This document shows positions 62,286-64,000 of a stretch of 64,000 nucleotides of DNA, in pieces (the first letter of the stretch is position 1; each line of letters opens with the position of its first letter). The notes beneath the pieces are model-generated. The model searched no databases. It saw only the letters and a program-made list of their open reading frames with translations, and had not been told where the DNA came from. The translations under genes and the position numbers were made by a program. Source of the DNA: Altericroceibacterium spongiae. GTDB taxonomy: Bacteria > Pseudomonadota > Alphaproteobacteria > Sphingomonadales > Sphingomonadaceae. The DNA is taken from positions 1-64,000 of the forward strand of contig NZ_RAPF01000001.1 in the NCBI RefSeq assembly GCF_003610805.1, read 5' to 3'.

Positions 62286-62641
62286 GGAGTGATCTCCAGT
62301 CCCAAGGCCTGAATGAGCAACTTCCGAATTTCCGCGATATCCTTTGAGGCATCTTGCAATGCCTCTTCAGTTTCAGGGGTGACGAGCAGCGTCCCCAGAT
62401 TGGCTTGTTTTGCAAGCTGATTGAGGTTGTTAGCGATGCGCGATTGGCCGAGCTGGCCAAGAACGCGCAGAAGGGAATCATGGTCGATCTGGCTGAGGCG
62501 CTTGCGGCGCGGCGGCTGATCGAGAAGGCGTGAGCGGATATAGGCTCCGAGCGGCATGCCTTCGGCTTGCTCTGTCAGCCTTGCCCGCTCTTCGAATGAG
62601 AGGCGGAGAGAGAAGGGAGGATCGTATGGCTTTCGTGCCAT
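62282..62641 (-). CDS. MobC-like relaxosome accessory protein
   Basis: A 119-residue protein. ATG at 62641 follows GGAGGGCGGG. N-terminal ribbon-helix-helix (PPFSLRLSFEERARLTEQAEG, then PLGAYIRSRLL), and then the MobC motif LGQLGQSRIANNLNQLAKQAN. MobC proteins open the transfer origin for the relaxase. The stop overlaps the relaxase start. Confidence 0.9.
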   Translation of the reverse strand: MARKPYDPPFSLRLSFEERARLTEQAEGMPLGAYIRSRLLDQPPRRKRLSQIDHDSLLRVLGQLGQSRIANNLNQLAKQANLGTLLVTPETEEALQDASKDIAEIRKLLIQALGLEITP

Positions 62642-62655
62642 CCCGCCCTCCGATC

Positions 62656-62964
62656 TCAAGACCTACGACGACGCCTCCGCACGGTCGCCAGACGACGGTC
62701 GCGCAGTGCGTCTTCGTCCTCACCTTCAAGTTCATCGGGATCAAATGTCTGGCTGAGGCTGGTGTGCTGGAGAATCTTCTCCCAGCCCGCCAATTCCTCT
62801 AGGATTTGGTTTGTAAACACTCCCTCAGAGTGCGCCAGTTTTTCTGCGCTACCGCGCTTCGCGCTACTTGAGCGCGTATGCGCCTGGTTCGAACTTCGTC
62901 CACCCAGGCGCGCCATTCTTTCTGCACTATTGCTGCTGGCCGGATCAAAGCCCTTCCAGGACAT
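62656..62964 (-). CDS. Hypothetical protein at the head of the mobilization operon
   Basis: A 102-residue charged protein from an ATG at 62964 (MSWKGFDPASSNSAERMARL). It contains FTNQILEELAGWEKILQHTSLSQTFDPDEL and a very basic end (ATVRRRRRRS). It ends 14 bases before the MobC-like start. Family not recognised; the basic tail suggests DNA contact. Its upstream region, to 63096, is only 132 bases and is where the element should end. Confidence 0.6.
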   Translation of the reverse strand: MSWKGFDPASSNSAERMARLGGRSSNQAHTRSSSAKRGSAEKLAHSEGVFTNQILEELAGWEKILQHTSLSQTFDPDELEGEDEDALRDRRLATVRRRRRRS

Positions 62965-63096
62965 TGGCTTCACCGTCTTGCGAGCGCGCGGCGGGCTGAT
63001 TAATATGCAGTTGCATTCGGGCAGGAGACGTATTCGACATGGACATGACACTCGCCACTTTCATCCTTTCTGTTTCGTCGCGAGAAGTCCTGTCCC

Positions 63097-64000
63097 ATGC
63101 CCGTATCAATTTCCCTTTCCAGACTGTCCTGGTCCACACCTGACGGCACGCCGCTTTTCACGGATCTCGATCTTACCTTCCAACCCGAGCGCACTGGTCT
63201 GGTCGGCCGTAACGGCACGGGCAAAAGCACTCTTCTGCGCTTGATCGCGGGCCAGACATCCCCCTTGTCCGGGCGGCTTAGTGTTCCCGGCAAGATTTCC
63301 ATGATGCGGCAGGAGGTGCTGGGACATCCGGATGAGACTGTCGCCGACCTTCTTGGTGCAAGGCAGGCCCTGGCTTTGATTGACCGAGCAGAGCATGGCC
63401 GCGCGACGGCTGACGAGCTGGCTGTCGCAGACTGGACCCTGCCTGCCCGGATCGATGCTGTGCTTACTCGATGCGATCTGTCGGTCGATCCATGGGCCCG
63501 GCTTGGCACCTTGTCCGGAGGGCAGCGAAGCAGGGCGGCCCTGGCAGCGCTGATTCTGGATGAACCGGATTTCCTCCTTCTGGATGAACCGACCAACAAT
63601 CTTGACCGGGCAGGGCGTTGCGCGGTGATCGACCTTCTGCGCGATTGGCGCGGTGGCGCGATCATTGCGAGCCATGACCGCGAGCTTCTGGAGGAGATGG
63701 ACGCCGTTGTCGAACTCACCTCGCTGGGCGCAGCCAGATATGGGGGCGGTTACAGCGCTTTTCGTGAGCAAAAGGAGCGCGAGCGTGCAGCAGCGGCACA
63801 GGACCTCGCCCATGCGGAAAAGACCCGGGCAGAGACCGCGCGCCGCGCGCAGCAGGCCGCCGAGCGCAAAGCCCGAAAGGACGGTGCTGGTCGCAGGTCC
63901 CGCGCGAAGGGCGACCAGCCGAAAATCTTGATGGATGCCGCCAAAGGCCGTGCGGAAGCATCAGGCGGTGCAGGGGTGCGCCTTCGTGAAGCCCGACGAG
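63097..64000 (+). CDS. ABC-F family ATPase, 3' end beyond the window
   Basis: At least 301 residues from an ATG at 63097. First ATPase domain: Walker A GRNGTGKST (38-46), signature LSGGQRSRAALAALIL, Walker B FLLLDEPTNNLD, H-loop ASHD. A lysine/alanine-rich linker (RRAQQAAERKARKDGAG) follows, as in the inter-domain linker of ABC-F proteins. These are soluble ribosome-associated ATPases, not transporters. The second domain lies outside the window. It is probably chromosomal sequence beyond the island. Confidence 0.88.
   Translation, partial: MPVSISLSRLSWSTPDGTPLFTDLDLTFQPERTGLVGRNGTGKSTLLRLIAGQTSPLSGRLSVPGKISMMRQEVLGHPDETVADLLGARQALALIDRAEHGRATADELAVADWTLPARIDAVLTRCDLSVDPWARLGTLSGGQRSRAALAALILDEPDFLLLDEPTNNLDRAGRCAVIDLLRDWRGGAIIASHDRELLEEMDAVVELTSLGAARYGGGYSAFREQKERERAAAAQDLAHAEKTRAETARRAQQAAERKARKDGAGRRSRAKGDQPKILMDAAKGRAEASGGAGVRLREARR

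Larger units (their letters stand above)
36121..63060. mobile_element. Mobilizable integrative element inserted at tRNA-Arg (right end not fixed)
   Basis: The block begins exactly at the 3' end of tRNA-Arg with a large serine recombinase and ends with a relaxase/MobC module, beyond which an ABC-F gene resumes apparently ordinary sequence. Between them are a VirD4-type coupling protein, plasmid-type small genes, an antirestriction gene, a restriction-modification operon, a resolvase and a Fic pair. No VirB/Trb mating-pair genes are present, which suggests an integrative mobilizable element. I found no clear duplicate of the tRNA 3' end at the right side, so the right boundary (about 62965-63096) is an estimate. 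Confidence 0.75.

Noticed and set aside
62885-62925. GGTTCGAA and GGCGCGCCAT resembling the 3' end of tRNA-Arg, as a right attachment site
   Set aside because: The match needs several mismatches and an indel, and it lies inside the reading frame of the gene at 62656-62964. Probably coincidence.

Overview
The window looks like chromosome from an alphaproteobacterium of the order Sphingomonadales. This rests on two large TonB-dependent receptors with sphingomonad-style plugs, GC-rich codon use, and a core set of recF, rarA, typA, putP, yhhQ and tesA-ybbA-ybbP. A mobile island of about 27 kb is inserted next to a tRNA-Arg gene. The left edge holds the tail of an IS5-type transposase, and the right edge cuts an ABC-F ATPase gene. 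All assignments come from reading the sequence and the translated proteins; no database search was run.

1-13 kb: a periplasmic amine and alcohol oxidation cluster. A LysR regulator and a TonB-dependent receptor read rightwards. Facing them is a leftward gene string: amidohydrolase, PQQ-dependent quinohaemoprotein alcohol dehydrogenase, heavy chain of a tryptophan tryptophylquinone (TTQ) amine dehydrogenase, mauE (one base out of frame here), mauD, TTQ light chain, and two c-type cytochromes. Together they suggest import of a compound, hydrolysis of an amide-like bond, and oxidation of the amine and alcohol products, with electrons passed to cytochromes.

13-36 kb: mostly ordinary chromosome. 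It holds an autotransporter, tRNA-Thr, an RNase-H-like protein with rarA, a glycosyltransferase, an SDR oxidoreductase, putP, a VOC protein, typA, a second TonB-dependent receptor, a DUF805 protein, ybbP-ybbA with divergent tesA, recF, a small membrane peptide with a PspC protein, yhhQ and tRNA-Arg(TCT).

36.1 to about 63 kb: the island. A large serine recombinase abuts the tRNA, and in the integrated state its reading frame runs antisense through the tRNA. It is followed by a VirD4-type coupling protein and accessory membrane proteins. At the far end are a relaxase, a MobC-like protein and a small partner. No mating-pair formation genes are present, so the element looks mobilizable rather than self-transmissible. 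Its cargo is defence and counter-defence: an orphan Phd/YefM antitoxin, a type III restriction-modification pair (Mod, Res) and a 940-residue PHP-SMC ATPase in one tight operon; an ArdC-type antirestriction protein; a resolvase; several unknown proteins; an AT-rich pair of which one gene carries two in-frame amber codons; and the mobile mystery protein A/B (HTH plus Fic) pair.

The two most interesting signals are both in the island. The first is the four-gene Phd-Mod-Res-PHP/SMC operon, in which the PHP metal site lacks several canonical ligands. The second is a family of related, hairpin-bearing leader sequences upstream of at least four island transcription units, reminiscent of the CUP regulon in the leading region of IncN plasmids.
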